Origin: Panacagrimonas perspica
GTDB taxonomy: Bacteria; Pseudomonadota; Gammaproteobacteria; Nevskiales; Nevskiaceae
Reading direction: 5' to 3'
NCBI RefSeq assembly: GCF_004364935.1
Contig: NZ_SOBT01000009.1
Location: 147,994 to 211,993 of the forward strand
Length of the DNA: 64,000 bases
Numbering within the stretch: position 1 is the stretch's first letter; each line of letters opens with the position of its first letter. Below the pieces are notes generated by a model. The model was not told where the DNA came from, did no database searches, and saw nothing but the letters and a program-made list of their open reading frames with translations. The position numbers were made by a program, and so were the translations under genes. This document shows, in pieces, positions 54,163 through 64,000 of the stretch.

Positions 54163-55566
54163 CTACTCCAGGTTGAGCTTCTTCACCTTGTACCGTAGCT
54201 GGCGGAACGTCAGCCCCAGCAGGGCCGCCGCCTTCGTCTTGTTGTAGCGCGTCTTTTCCAGCGCATCCCGGATCGCCTGCCGCTCCAGCTCCTCGACGCG
54301 ATCGTCCAGACCCGAAGCGGTGTTCACCGCCGCGGAGGGCGCCGGCGTGGCCGCGTGCGGATCTGAAACTGCAGCGTGCGCGTCAGAGACCGGCGCGATG
54401 TTTCGAAGTTGCAGATCGTCGGCCGAGATCACCTCGCCGTCGCACAACGTCAGCGCACGCTCGAGCATGTTCTCCAGCTCGCGCACGTTGCCCGGAAATT
54501 CGTAGCTCAGCAGCAGGCGCTGCGCGCCTTCATCGAGCTTGGGCACCTTGGCGACACCGGTGGCCTTGCACAGGCGCACCAGCATGTGGTCGGCGAGCAT
54601 CGGGATGTCCGCGCCGCGCGAGCGCAGCGGCGGCGTACGCACCTCGATGACATTGACCCGGTAATAGAGGTCCTGGCGGAACGCGCCCCTGGCGACCAGA
54701 TCGACGAGATTCTTGTGCGTGGCCGAAATCAATCGCACGTTGACGTGGATCTCGGCCTCGGCGCCCACCGGCCGGATCGCGCGCTCCTGGATCGCGCGCA
54801 GCAGCTTGACCTGCATGTGCAGCGGCAGATCCGCGATCTCGTCGAGGAACAGCGTTCCTCCTTCCGCGGCCTGGAACAAGCCGCCCTTGTCACGCATCGC
54901 GCCGGTGAACGAGCCTTTCAGATGCCCGAAGAACTCACTCTCCATCAGTTCGGACGGAATCGCTCCGCAATTGACCGGCACGAACGGGGCTGCTGCGCGC
55001 GGCGACTGGTCGTGGATCAGGCGCGCCACCAGTTCCTTGCCGGTTCCGGATTCGCCGTGGATGTGCACCGGCGCCTGGCTTCGCGCGAGGCGCTCGATCA
55101 GCTGGCGCAGCTTGACCACCGACTCGTGCGCACCCAGCAGCCCGCCGTCCTTGACCTCGGGTTCGCTCGCTGCCGCCTCGCCCATCTGCAGCGCCGTCTC
55201 CACGAGCTTGCGCAGCACGCGCAGGTCCACCGGCTTGGAGACGAAGTCGAACGCACCGGCCTTCAGGCTTTCCACTGCCGCCTGCGCGTTGCCGTGCGCC
55301 GTGATCACCGCGATCGGCAACCGGCTGTGCTCGGACTGCACCAGACGCACGAGGTCGATCCCATTGCCGTCCGGCAGGCGCATGTCGGTGATGCAGAAAT
55401 CGAAGGTGCGCTCCTTGAGCCACTGGCGCGCCTCCGCGAGGTCCGCCGCCGCGCAGCACTTGATGCCCATCCGCGAGAGCGTGATCTCGAGGAGCTCCCG
55501 GATATCCGACTCATCGTCCACGATCAGCGCGAGGGGCGCGGACGTGCCGGATGCGGACTTGCTCAT
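54163..55566 (-). CDS. pilR: NtrC-family response regulator PilR
   Basis: 467 residues: a receiver domain (Asp in ITDMRLPDG), a sigma-54 AAA+ domain with GESGTGKE, GSFTGAMRDKGG (the GAFTGA loop), LFLDEIADLP and a C-terminal Fis-type helix ending TRYNKTKAAALLGLTFRQLR. It activates type IV pilin transcription with sigma-54. The start overlaps the pilS stop (ATGA). Adjacency to sucCD is typical of xanthomonads. Confidence 0.92.
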   Translation of the reverse strand: MSKSASGTSAPLALIVDDESDIRELLEITLSRMGIKCCAAADLAEARQWLKERTFDFCITDMRLPDGNGIDLVRLVQSEHSRLPIAVITAHGNAQAAVESLKAGAFDFVSKPVDLRVLRKLVETALQMGEAAASEPEVKDGGLLGAHESVVKLRQLIERLARSQAPVHIHGESGTGKELVARLIHDQSPRAAAPFVPVNCGAIPSELMESEFFGHLKGSFTGAMRDKGGLFQAAEGGTLFLDEIADLPLHMQVKLLRAIQERAIRPVGAEAEIHVNVRLISATHKNLVDLVARGAFRQDLYYRVNVIEVRTPPLRSRGADIPMLADHMLVRLCKATGVAKVPKLDEGAQRLLLSYEFPGNVRELENMLERALTLCDGEVISADDLQLRNIAPVSDAHAAVSDPHAATPAPSAAVNTASGLDDRVEELERQAIRDALEKTRYNKTKAAALLGLTFRQLRYKVKKLNLE

Positions 55567-57197
55567 TCCATTCCCCCGTGGCCGACGGCGAAGCTGACAC
55601 GAAAGCAGGCGCCGACCGGACGGCGCTGATAGCTCATGCGTGCCTGATTGAATTCGCACAACTCGCGGGCGAGGTAAAGACCCAGCCCCGTGCCGCCGTG
55701 CGAGGTGGTGAAGAAGGGTTCGAAGATCTTGTCGAGCACTTCAGGCGCGATGCCCGGCCCATTGTCCGACACATCCAGCCAGGGACGCCCGCCGCGCTCG
55801 ACCCCGGCGCTGACCCGCACCGTGATCGCCGTGCCCTCGCGCGCCCCGTGACGAAAGGCGTTGTCCCAGAGATTGAACATCAATTGCTGCAGGTGCCGCG
55901 GGTCGAAGTGCACGCGAATCGACTTGGAGATCTCGGCCAGTTCGATCGGCCGCTGGGTCTTGCCGTGGCCCTCGCTGTACAGGGTCACCGTGTCCTCGAG
56001 CCACAGCGCCAGCGGGATGACCAGCGGCTGCGCGGCTTCGCGGCGCGACAGCGACATGATGTCCCCGACGATCTTGTCGATGCGGTCGCTGTGGCGATGG
56101 ATCATCGCCAGCAGCCGGCGGTTTTCCGGGCTGATGTCCGGCGCCTCGTACAGCAGCTGACCCGCATGGCTGATCGCGGAGAGCGGGTTGCGGATCTCGT
56201 GCGCGATGCTCGCCGACAGCCGCCCCAGCGCGGCGAGCTTGATCTGCTGGGCCTGCTCGCGCAGCCGCGAGGCGTCCTCGAGCAGCACCATGATCGGTGC
56301 CTGCGCGCTGGTCCCGAGTCGGGAGATGCGGGCGATGACCTCCGGCAGGTTCGTGCCCAGCGACATCGGCGCGTCGTCGGATTCCTTCGACACCAGCCAC
56401 CAGCGCAGGCGCTCGGCGAGGGCCGGGGATTCGAGTTCGAGCGTCCGGCCTTCCGCGCGGCTGGTCGTGCGGATCAGTTCGCGCGCCGCGGCATTGAGGT
56501 TGCCGATGCGCAGGTTGTCGTCGAGCACCAGCACGCCGGTATGCATCGACTCGAGGATGACCTCGTTGAGCCGGGACAGGTTGGCGAACTCGCTGCCCAT
56601 GCGCGAGGCCAGTGCCTCGCTCTTGCGCGCCCGCTGCGCCACCGTGTTGGCGGCGATCGAGGTACCGAACAGGATCAGGCCCAGCACCCCGGTCGAGGTG
56701 AACGCGGCGGCGTCGAGCGGATGGCTGTACTGGCGCACGATTTCCTCGCCGAACATGCCCAGGGTGCCGACCGCGGCCTGCAACACCGCCATGCGCGGCG
56801 TCAGCACCAGTGCGCAGACCACCGCGGGAATCAGAAGCAGGGTACCCAGGCCGTCGTCGACCCCGCCGCTGGCATAGACCAGCGTGGCGGTCGCCAGCAG
56901 GTCCACGAGGAAATTCAGGTGCGCCTGCACGCCGATACGCGGCGCCTGGCTCTGCACCAGCCAGGTCAGGAACAAGGCCGCAGCGGCATAGCCCTGGCAG
57001 GTCCAGCGGTACCACTCGGGCTTGATCGCGGACAGCACCTGCGGCGTGTAATCCGCCGCGAGCAGCGCGAGCAGGATGCCGACCAGGGCCAGGCGGTAGA
57101 ACGACAGCAGCCGCAGGACGCGCCAGTCGTCCGGGGTAGCCAGATCGAATACGACCTTCCGCCGGGACGGCGAGGCGGAAACGCTCAGTTGCTGCAC
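55563..57197 (-). CDS. pilS: Sensor histidine kinase PilS
   Basis: 544 residues from a GTG at 57197 that overlaps the preceding gene by 13 bases. About six membrane helices (25-200) are followed by a PAS-like region (GVLVLDDNLRIGNLNAAAREL), HisKA with ASIAHEIRNPLSAISHAG and an HATPase domain (DNGPGI, GTGLGLYLAREL). It partners PilR in control of type IV pili. No ATG is available near the start and no clear ribosome site is visible, so the N-terminus may differ by some residues. Confidence 0.88.
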   Translation of the reverse strand: MQQLSVSASPSRRKVVFDLATPDDWRVLRLLSFYRLALVGILLALLAADYTPQVLSAIKPEWYRWTCQGYAAAALFLTWLVQSQAPRIGVQAHLNFLVDLLATATLVYASGGVDDGLGTLLLIPAVVCALVLTPRMAVLQAAVGTLGMFGEEIVRQYSHPLDAAAFTSTGVLGLILFGTSIAANTVAQRARKSEALASRMGSEFANLSRLNEVILESMHTGVLVLDDNLRIGNLNAAARELIRTTSRAEGRTLELESPALAERLRWWLVSKESDDAPMSLGTNLPEVIARISRLGTSAQAPIMVLLEDASRLREQAQQIKLAALGRLSASIAHEIRNPLSAISHAGQLLYEAPDISPENRRLLAMIHRHSDRIDKIVGDIMSLSRREAAQPLVIPLALWLEDTVTLYSEGHGKTQRPIELAEISKSIRVHFDPRHLQQLMFNLWDNAFRHGAREGTAITVRVSAGVERGGRPWLDVSDNGPGIAPEVLDKIFEPFFTTSHGGTGLGLYLARELCEFNQARMSYQRRPVGACFRVSFAVGHGGME

Positions 57198-57394
57198 TTG
57201 CCGCACTGGCCGTTGGCGGACACGGCGGAGGCGGGCAGGTGAACGCCGCAGGTCGAGCACCGGACCATCCGCTCGAAGCGTTCCTGGCCGCGCGGCGAGT
57301 CGACCCGATCCTGGTTGAGCTTCCACTGCCGGTACAGCCGCAGCCCGAACCAGATGGCGGCACCGAGCAGGACGAACTGGATCAGCTTGGACAT
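57185..57394 (-). CDS. PP0621-like small zinc-ribbon membrane protein
   Basis: 69 residues: one N-terminal helix (LIQFVLLGAAIWFGLRLY) and a C-terminal Cys4 ribbon (CSTCGVHLPASAVSANGQCGKC). Such proteins recur just upstream of pilS. The role is unknown; the position and coupling suggest a link to PilS. Confidence 0.75.
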   Translation of the reverse strand: MSKLIQFVLLGAAIWFGLRLYRQWKLNQDRVDSPRGQERFERMVRCSTCGVHLPASAVSANGQCGKCSN

Positions 57395-57591
57395 GGGACT
57401 TTCCGGAGTTCAGCGGCCGATGATACCGGCCCCCTGCTCGTGGCAGGAATTTTCCGCGCCGGGAATTTGTGCACCCTGCGCGCACCGATCTGCATACGAC
57501 TCTTTTGCAGCGCCGCATGGACTAGGGGAGAATTCCCGCCCCGAACGCAACGCCGCGGGCTCGGGACCCATTACGTCGCCCAGGGGGCAGC

Positions 57592-58758
<1,167 letters not shown>

Positions 58759-58762
58759 TCAC

Positions 58763-59638
<876 letters not shown>

Positions 59639-59683
59639 TCGGGAAGCCGTTCGACGTAAAACGCGGTGCAGCCTGCCGCGAAG

Positions 59684-59716
59684 ACGCCGCGCCGAGTCAT
59701 CGGCGCGGCGTTTTTT
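59684..59716 (+). terminator. Intrinsic terminator of sucCD
   Basis: A 12-bp perfect stem ACGCCGCGCCGA / TCGGCGCGGCGT with the tetraloop GTCA is followed by a run of six T. It lies 45 bases past the sucD stop. Confidence 0.9.
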
Positions 59717-59756
59717 ATTGCCCGGCGCGACGGAACCGTGCTTTTGCGGAAAGGCC

Positions 59757-59857
59757 AACGCAAAGGCGCGGAGAAAAGCCAAGAAAGGACGCAAAGGATG
59801 TTCTTGCTTTGCGTTCTTGCTTTGCGTCCTTTCTTTATCCCTTTGCGCCTTTGCGTT
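59757..59857. repeat. 101-bp nested inverted repeat
   Basis: The outer arms AACGCAAAGGCGC (59757-59769) and GCGCCTTTGCGTT (59845-59857), and the inner arms AAGAAAGGACGCAAAG (59781-59796) and CTTTGCGTCCTTTCTT (59820-59835), are each perfect. The whole element can fold as one long hairpin. Its right edge overlaps the asmA-family stop codon. It resembles known dispersed GCAAAGGCGC-type repeats of bacterial chromosomes, but only this copy is in the window. Confidence 0.8.
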
Positions 59858-61886
59858 AGCCGTTGATTTTCGACGGCTGCGCTTCGGGCGTGCGCGGCAA
59901 TTTCTTCGCTTCTCTGCGCACTTCCTTCAGCAGCGCGTCGCAATCCATGTCCTTGCCGGTGCCCGGCTGGATCGTGGCGAGCAGCGCCGCCAGCGGCGTT
60001 CCGACAATGCCCAGCACCACGGCCGCGCCGCCGCGCAGGCCCAGGGACTTCGCGTCGGGCCGTACCTTCGGCTGCTTGAACGTTCCGGTGATGTTGATCG
60101 GCGCCGACACCGATCCGATGTTGAAGGTCTTGGGCTGCGTGACGACGCGATAGGCCAGTTCCTCGCTGCGCATGTTGATGGTGCCGGTGCCCACGACATT
60201 GGCCTCGGTGGTGTCGAGCAGCAGCGAGTCGGTCTGCACCAGGCCCTTCTTCATGTCGAGGTCCGCGATCATGCAGCGCAGTTCGGCGCGGCTGGGAATG
60301 CCCAGTGCCGAGAGCACGGCGTTGCCGAAATCCAGGCCCGCGAGATTGATCAGCAAGGCACTGACATCGCCGCCGGCCATCGACAAGCGCAGCTTGCCGT
60401 CGCCGGCGCCGAGCAGGTCGGCCACCGTATTGCCCCGCGAATCCAGGCTCACGCGCCCGTCCACCCGGCCCGTCCCGCGGTACTTGAGCGCGCCGAGCAT
60501 CTTGGCGAAGTCGACGTTCCGGAAATCCGCATCGGCCTGGACCCGGGCAAGCTCTTGCGTGCCGTCGAGCAGCACGTTGGCGGCGATTCCGCCGCCGCCC
60601 ACGCCGAAGCTGATCGGCCGCAGGCTCACGACGCCGTCGTCGATGCGCAGATGCGCCGAAAGATCGTCGAAGGGCGTGTCCTGGCTCTGGATGCGCTGCG
60701 CGGCGTAGCGCACGTCGAAATCGGCGCCACGCAGCTTGGGCAGGTTGATCGGCGTGTCCGGCAACACGCGCGGCCGGGCTTCCTGCTTCGCGCGCGCCTG
60801 CTTCTGCGCCTCGGTCTGACCTTTGGCATCGGCCGCCCCGGGCGCGGCTCCGACGAAGCCGCCGAGATCCGCAAACAGCACCTGCCTGGAGCGCAGATCG
60901 CCTTCGATCCTCAGGCGCGGTCCGCCGGTGCGCACGGCCAGATCGCCGGACAGGTCGGACTTGCCGACCACGCCTGCGAACTTCCGGAAGCGGAACTGCG
61001 GGCCGGCGGCATCGCGCAGGTAGTCGAACTGCCCTTCCAGCCGATACGGCGCGGTCGGCGGCAGCGGCACCCCGGTGAGCGGATACAGCGCCGATAGGTC
61101 CGCGCCCTCGAATCGCAGCGCCACGTTGGCGCCGCCCAGATGCACCGGGTCGAGCAGCGTTCCCTGCAGCCGCAGCCGGGTGGCGCCGTTGGCGACCGTC
61201 AGCAGGACCGGGTACGGATGTTCGGCCTCGCGCAGTGAAAGCAGCGCGCCGCCGGTGAAGCTGGCGAGCAGGGGCTGACCGGCGTACGTGCCGCTGGCCC
61301 GCAGGTGCAGCTCCGAGTTCGTGGCGTCCGCCCCGGACAGCGTCTCGATGATCACGCTGAAATCGGACTTGAACTGCGGATATTCGAACCGGACCTGCCC
61401 GCCCGCGATGCTGAGCGTTCCGAGCTGCAGTTCGAGGAACGGCTTCTTGCCCGGCTCGTCGGCCTGAGCTTGCGGCAACGTGAAAACCCAGTTCGCCGGC
61501 GCATCGGGCGGTGCATACAGCGCGAACTGCGGCTGTTGTACGTGAATCTGCGTCAGCGACAACTTGCGGTCCAGCAGCGCACGCGGATCGAAGCTGATCT
61601 CGAGCCGCTCCACTCTTCCGAAGCCGGCCTTGCGCGGGAAGTCGGTCGGATTGTCGATGCGGATTCCGTCGAGCACCACGGTGGGGAAGCGCCATCCGCG
61701 GACCCCCAGCCCCTCGATGCGGACGTCACGCCCGATCGCTGCACTGAGCTGTCGCTCGATCGTCGGGCGGAACCAGTTCCAGTCCCAGGCCCAGACCAGC
61801 GCGATCACCCCCGCGGCGAGCAGCAGCACGCCGCCCAGTTGGTTGGTCCACCAAGCTACTCGTCGAAGGAATGAGCCGTGCCGCAT
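59856..61886 (-). CDS. AsmA-family envelope protein
   Basis: 676 residues: one N-terminal helix (LGGVLLLAAGVIALVWAWDW) and a long beta-rich region of the AsmA family, including VRIEGLGVRGWRFPTVVLDGIRI and the C-terminal AsmA_2-type block with TGTINMRSEELAYRVVTQPKTFN. AsmA-like proteins bridge the envelope and help move phospholipids outward. It stands alone on this strand. Confidence 0.85.
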   Translation of the reverse strand: MRHGSFLRRVAWWTNQLGGVLLLAAGVIALVWAWDWNWFRPTIERQLSAAIGRDVRIEGLGVRGWRFPTVVLDGIRIDNPTDFPRKAGFGRVERLEISFDPRALLDRKLSLTQIHVQQPQFALYAPPDAPANWVFTLPQAQADEPGKKPFLELQLGTLSIAGGQVRFEYPQFKSDFSVIIETLSGADATNSELHLRASGTYAGQPLLASFTGGALLSLREAEHPYPVLLTVANGATRLRLQGTLLDPVHLGGANVALRFEGADLSALYPLTGVPLPPTAPYRLEGQFDYLRDAAGPQFRFRKFAGVVGKSDLSGDLAVRTGGPRLRIEGDLRSRQVLFADLGGFVGAAPGAADAKGQTEAQKQARAKQEARPRVLPDTPINLPKLRGADFDVRYAAQRIQSQDTPFDDLSAHLRIDDGVVSLRPISFGVGGGGIAANVLLDGTQELARVQADADFRNVDFAKMLGALKYRGTGRVDGRVSLDSRGNTVADLLGAGDGKLRLSMAGGDVSALLINLAGLDFGNAVLSALGIPSRAELRCMIADLDMKKGLVQTDSLLLDTTEANVVGTGTINMRSEELAYRVVTQPKTFNIGSVSAPINITGTFKQPKVRPDAKSLGLRGGAAVVLGIVGTPLAALLATIQPGTGKDMDCDALLKEVRREAKKLPRTPEAQPSKING

Positions 61887-61986
61887 GCTTCCATCCTGCC
61901 AGCCTGAGCCTGAATAAGGACCGCAGGTGCCGGGCCTCGCTCGCTGGCTCGACGGGGCCGCCGTGAATGTCCGACAATCGAAGCAT

Positions 61987-63600
61987 ATGGGGGATAACCT
62001 GCGCCTGGTCGCCGCTCAGCTCAATTTCTGGGTTGGCGACATCGAAGGCAACGCCGAGAAGATCATCGCCGCCGCTGCGCGCGCGCGCGATGATCTGCGC
62101 GCGGACCTGATCGCGTTTCCCGAGCTGGCGCTGCTGGGTTATCCGCCGGACGACCTGCTGCTGCGCTCGGGCATTCCGCCGGCGATCGAGGCCGGTCTCG
62201 AGCGCATCCGGCGCGAGGCCCAGGGCATCCACCTGGTGGTCGGGCATCCCGAATACGCCGAGGAAGGCATCTACAACGCCGCGTCGGTGTTCCGCGACGG
62301 CCAGCTCGTGCGCCGCTACCGCAAGCGCCTGCTGCCCAACTACGGCGTGTTCGACGAGAAGCGCCACTTCCTCGCCGGCCGCAGCGCCTGCGTGTTCGAC
62401 CTCAAGGGCGTGCCGGTCGGGCTGTGCATCTGCGAAGACATCTGGGGCACGCGACCGGCCGACGAGAGTCGCGACCAGGGCGCGCGTTTGATGGTGAACA
62501 TCAACGCTTCGCCGTTCGCGCTCGGCAAATCCAACCAGCGCGAACAGGTGCTGCGCGCGCGCGCTGCCGAAACCCGACTGCCGATCCTGTACGTGAACAT
62601 GGTCGGCGGTCAGGACGACCTGCTGTTCGACGGCGACTCGAGCGCGATCGGCCCCGACGGTACGGTCTCCTTCCGGGCGCCGACGTTCGAGGAAGACCTG
62701 TACGGCGTCGACTTCGCCGATGGCGAACTGCGCGGCGTGATGAGTCCGCCCGAAGCCGAGGAAGCGGTGGTCTATCGCGGCCTGGTGCAGTCGGTGCGCG
62801 ACTACGTGACGCGCAACGGTTTCCCCGGTGCGCTGATCGGCCTGTCCGGCGGCATCGACTCCGCGCTGGTGGCCGCCGTCGCCGCCGATGCGCTGGGCCC
62901 CGACCGCGTCTGGGGCGTGTCGCTGCCGTCGCGCTACACGCTCGACATGTCCAACGACGACGCCCGCATCGAAGCCGAGGCCCTGGGCATCCGCTATTCG
63001 ATCCTGCCGATCGAGCCCACCTTCGATGCACTGACGAGCACGCTGGCGCAGACCTTCGAAGGTCGCGCGATCGATATCACCGAAGAGAACATGCAGTCAC
63101 GCTCGCGCGGCGTGCTGCTGATGGCGCTGAGCAACAAGTTCGGCCACGTCGTGCTGACCACCGGCAACAAGTCCGAGATGGCCGTCGGCTACGCAACCTT
63201 GTACGGCGACATGTGCGGCGGCTTTGCGCCGATCAAGGACGTCTACAAGACGCTGGTGTTCCGGCTGGCGCGCTACCGCAACACGATCTCGCCGGTGATC
63301 CCGGAGCGCGTGCTGACGCGCCCGCCCTCAGCGGAACTGCGCCCCGACCAGAAGGATTCGGATTCGCTGCCGCCGTACGAAGTGCTGGACCCGATCCTCG
63401 AGGCCTACGTTGAGAGCAACGCGTCGATCCCGCAGATCATCGCGATGGGTTTCGAGGAAGCCACCGTCAAGCGCGTCGCCGGGCTGGTGCGCCGCTCGGA
63501 GTACAAGCGCCGGCAGGCGCCGCCGGGGCCCAAGGTCACGCGTTGCGCTTTCGGCCGCGAGCGGCGTTATCCGATCACCGCGGTATACGGCGACTTCTAG
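61987..63600 (+). CDS. nadE: Glutamine-dependent NAD+ synthetase
   Basis: 537 residues: an N-terminal nitrilase-type glutaminase domain (Glu in FPELALLGYPPDD, Lys in RKRLLPNYGVFDE, Cys in GLCICEDIWG) and a C-terminal PP-loop ATP pyrophosphatase domain (GLSGGIDSALVAAV). It makes NAD from deamido-NAD, ATP and glutamine. The ATG at 61987 gives the family N-terminus; the upstream in-frame ATG adds 20 unlike residues. A REP element follows the stop. Confidence 0.96.
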   Translation: MGDNLRLVAAQLNFWVGDIEGNAEKIIAAAARARDDLRADLIAFPELALLGYPPDDLLLRSGIPPAIEAGLERIRREAQGIHLVVGHPEYAEEGIYNAASVFRDGQLVRRYRKRLLPNYGVFDEKRHFLAGRSACVFDLKGVPVGLCICEDIWGTRPADESRDQGARLMVNINASPFALGKSNQREQVLRARAAETRLPILYVNMVGGQDDLLFDGDSSAIGPDGTVSFRAPTFEEDLYGVDFADGELRGVMSPPEAEEAVVYRGLVQSVRDYVTRNGFPGALIGLSGGIDSALVAAVAADALGPDRVWGVSLPSRYTLDMSNDDARIEAEALGIRYSILPIEPTFDALTSTLAQTFEGRAIDITEENMQSRSRGVLLMALSNKFGHVVLTTGNKSEMAVGYATLYGDMCGGFAPIKDVYKTLVFRLARYRNTISPVIPERVLTRPPSAELRPDQKDSDSLPPYEVLDPILEAYVESNASIPQIIAMGFEEATVKRVAGLVRRSEYKRRQAPPGPKVTRCAFGRERRYPITAVYGDF

Positions 63601-63610
63601 CGTGAAACAG

Positions 63611-63642
63611 TCCCGGACTTCGTCCGGGCTACGGGGCTACGG
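63611..63642. repeat. REP element with partial second GTAG
   Basis: TCCCGGACTTCGTCCGGGCTAC (63611-63632) matches the right-hand unit at 52.3 kb. A short repeat of the head (GGGGCTACGG) follows at once and provides the TAG stop codon (63637-63639, minus strand) of the metallo-beta-lactamase-fold gene. It lies between convergent gene ends. Confidence 0.8.
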
Positions 63643-64000
63643 CGTACTCGCCGCGGGCGCTGCTTCGGCGGTCGCGGGTTCGGCGTGGGCGGGTCTGACG
63701 AACCCGGCAGGGAATCTTGGGAGCGTGTCCCACACGCGCCGGTCGTGCGCCGGCACGATGACCAGCTCCGGCCACATCTGCTGCAGGCGATGCATGTGCA
63801 CGATCTCGCCGCGCACCGCGGCCGGATCCTTGTCGACCAGCCAGCGCGACACCCAGGGCCGCTCCGCCGGCAGCTCGATGCCTTCCTTCTGCCAGACCAG
63901 ATCGCCGACCAGCGCGTAGTGCTTGTTGTCTTCGGTGTGAACGAAGGTGATCGTCGAGCCGGGCGTATGGCCCGGAGCCGGCACCATCACGACGCTGCCG
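63637..64000 (-). CDS. Metallo-beta-lactamase-fold hydrolase (N-terminus outside window)
   Basis: The visible 120 residues contain PAPGHTPGSTITFVHTED and LVGDLVWQKEG, the central-to-late metal-binding motifs of the MBL fold, and the late VPAHDRRVW histidine. The tail is Ala/Pro rich. The N-terminal HxHxDH motif and any signal peptide lie beyond the right edge, so the subfamily cannot be named. Confidence 0.75.
   Translation of the reverse strand, partial: GSVVMVPAPGHTPGSTITFVHTEDNKHYALVGDLVWQKEGIELPAERPWVSRWLVDKDPAAVRGEIVHMHRLQQMWPELVIVPAHDRRVWDTLPRFPAGFVRPAHAEPATAEAAPAASTP

Noticed and set aside
55563-57518. Long N-terminal extension of PilS to an upstream ATG
   Set aside because: The extra residues overlap the PP0621-like gene completely and do not look like a PilS N-terminus; the GTG at 57197 is more likely.

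Overview
The window is 64 kb of a high-GC chromosome from a gammaproteobacterium. The gene order points to the Xanthomonadales/Lysobacterales side of that class: topA next to smg, dprA, a LysM gene, def, fmt, rsmB and trkAH; pilRS directly beside sucCD; and speD, an OsmC-like gene and a Clp/Crp-type regulator together. This placement is inferred from synteny and family recognition, since no database search was possible. Coding density is very high. I see no prophage, insertion sequence or CRISPR array.

Region by region: 1-1.8 kb holds tuf and a tRNA-Tyr/Gly/Thr cluster that also contains a decayed tRNA-Gly copy and a tRNA-Thr fragment. 1.8-10.2 kb is the conserved housekeeping block (topA, a membrane class III nucleotidyl cyclase, smg, dprA, LysM lipoprotein, def, fmt). 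10.2-15.9 kb interrupts that block with a flavoprotein and a complete creB-creC / creD locus with a candidate CreB operator. 15.9-22.3 kb resumes with rsmB, a ParD-like/zeta-like toxin-antitoxin pair, trkA-trkH and homoserine kinase. 22.4-25.7 kb has a DUF1329 protein and glnK-amtB behind a likely sigma-54 promoter. 25.8-34.4 kb carries envelope and secreted proteins: two DUF4124 proteins, an LplT-PlsC fusion, a subtilisin-like lipoprotein, an exported methyltransferase-like protein and a formylglycine-generating-enzyme-like protein.

34.5-50.1 kb is the most unusual part. A first PspA gene heads an envelope-lipid operon (pspA, small ORF, YiaA, fatty acid hydroxylase, exported protein, HTTM-DCC protein). 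A TetR repressor gene lies beyond its far end. Three related palindromes at the two pspA-operon promoters and at the tetR/exported-protein intergenic region suggest that TetR controls the whole set. A guanidine-II riboswitch then precedes a guanidinium exporter gene. Next comes a ten-gene minus-strand operon (50,085 to 40,636): a coiled-coil protein, a periplasmic substrate-binding protein fused to an OmpA peptidoglycan-binding domain, an ABC permease and ATPase, three poorly characterised proteins, a second PspA/IM30 protein, an AAA+ ATPase with a degenerate first and an active second AAA domain, and a TerB-like protein. I read this as a candidate trans-envelope membrane-maintenance system joining an ESCRT-III-like PspA to a Vps4-like ATPase and an ABC sensor or transporter.

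50.2-64 kb returns to conserved genes: speD, OsmC-like, Clp/Crp, a DUF885 peptidase, pilR-pilS, sucC-sucD, an AsmA protein, NAD synthetase and the end of a metallo-beta-lactamase-fold gene. REP-type palindromes with a GTAG head lie at four convergent gene ends, and in several cases they supply the stop codon.
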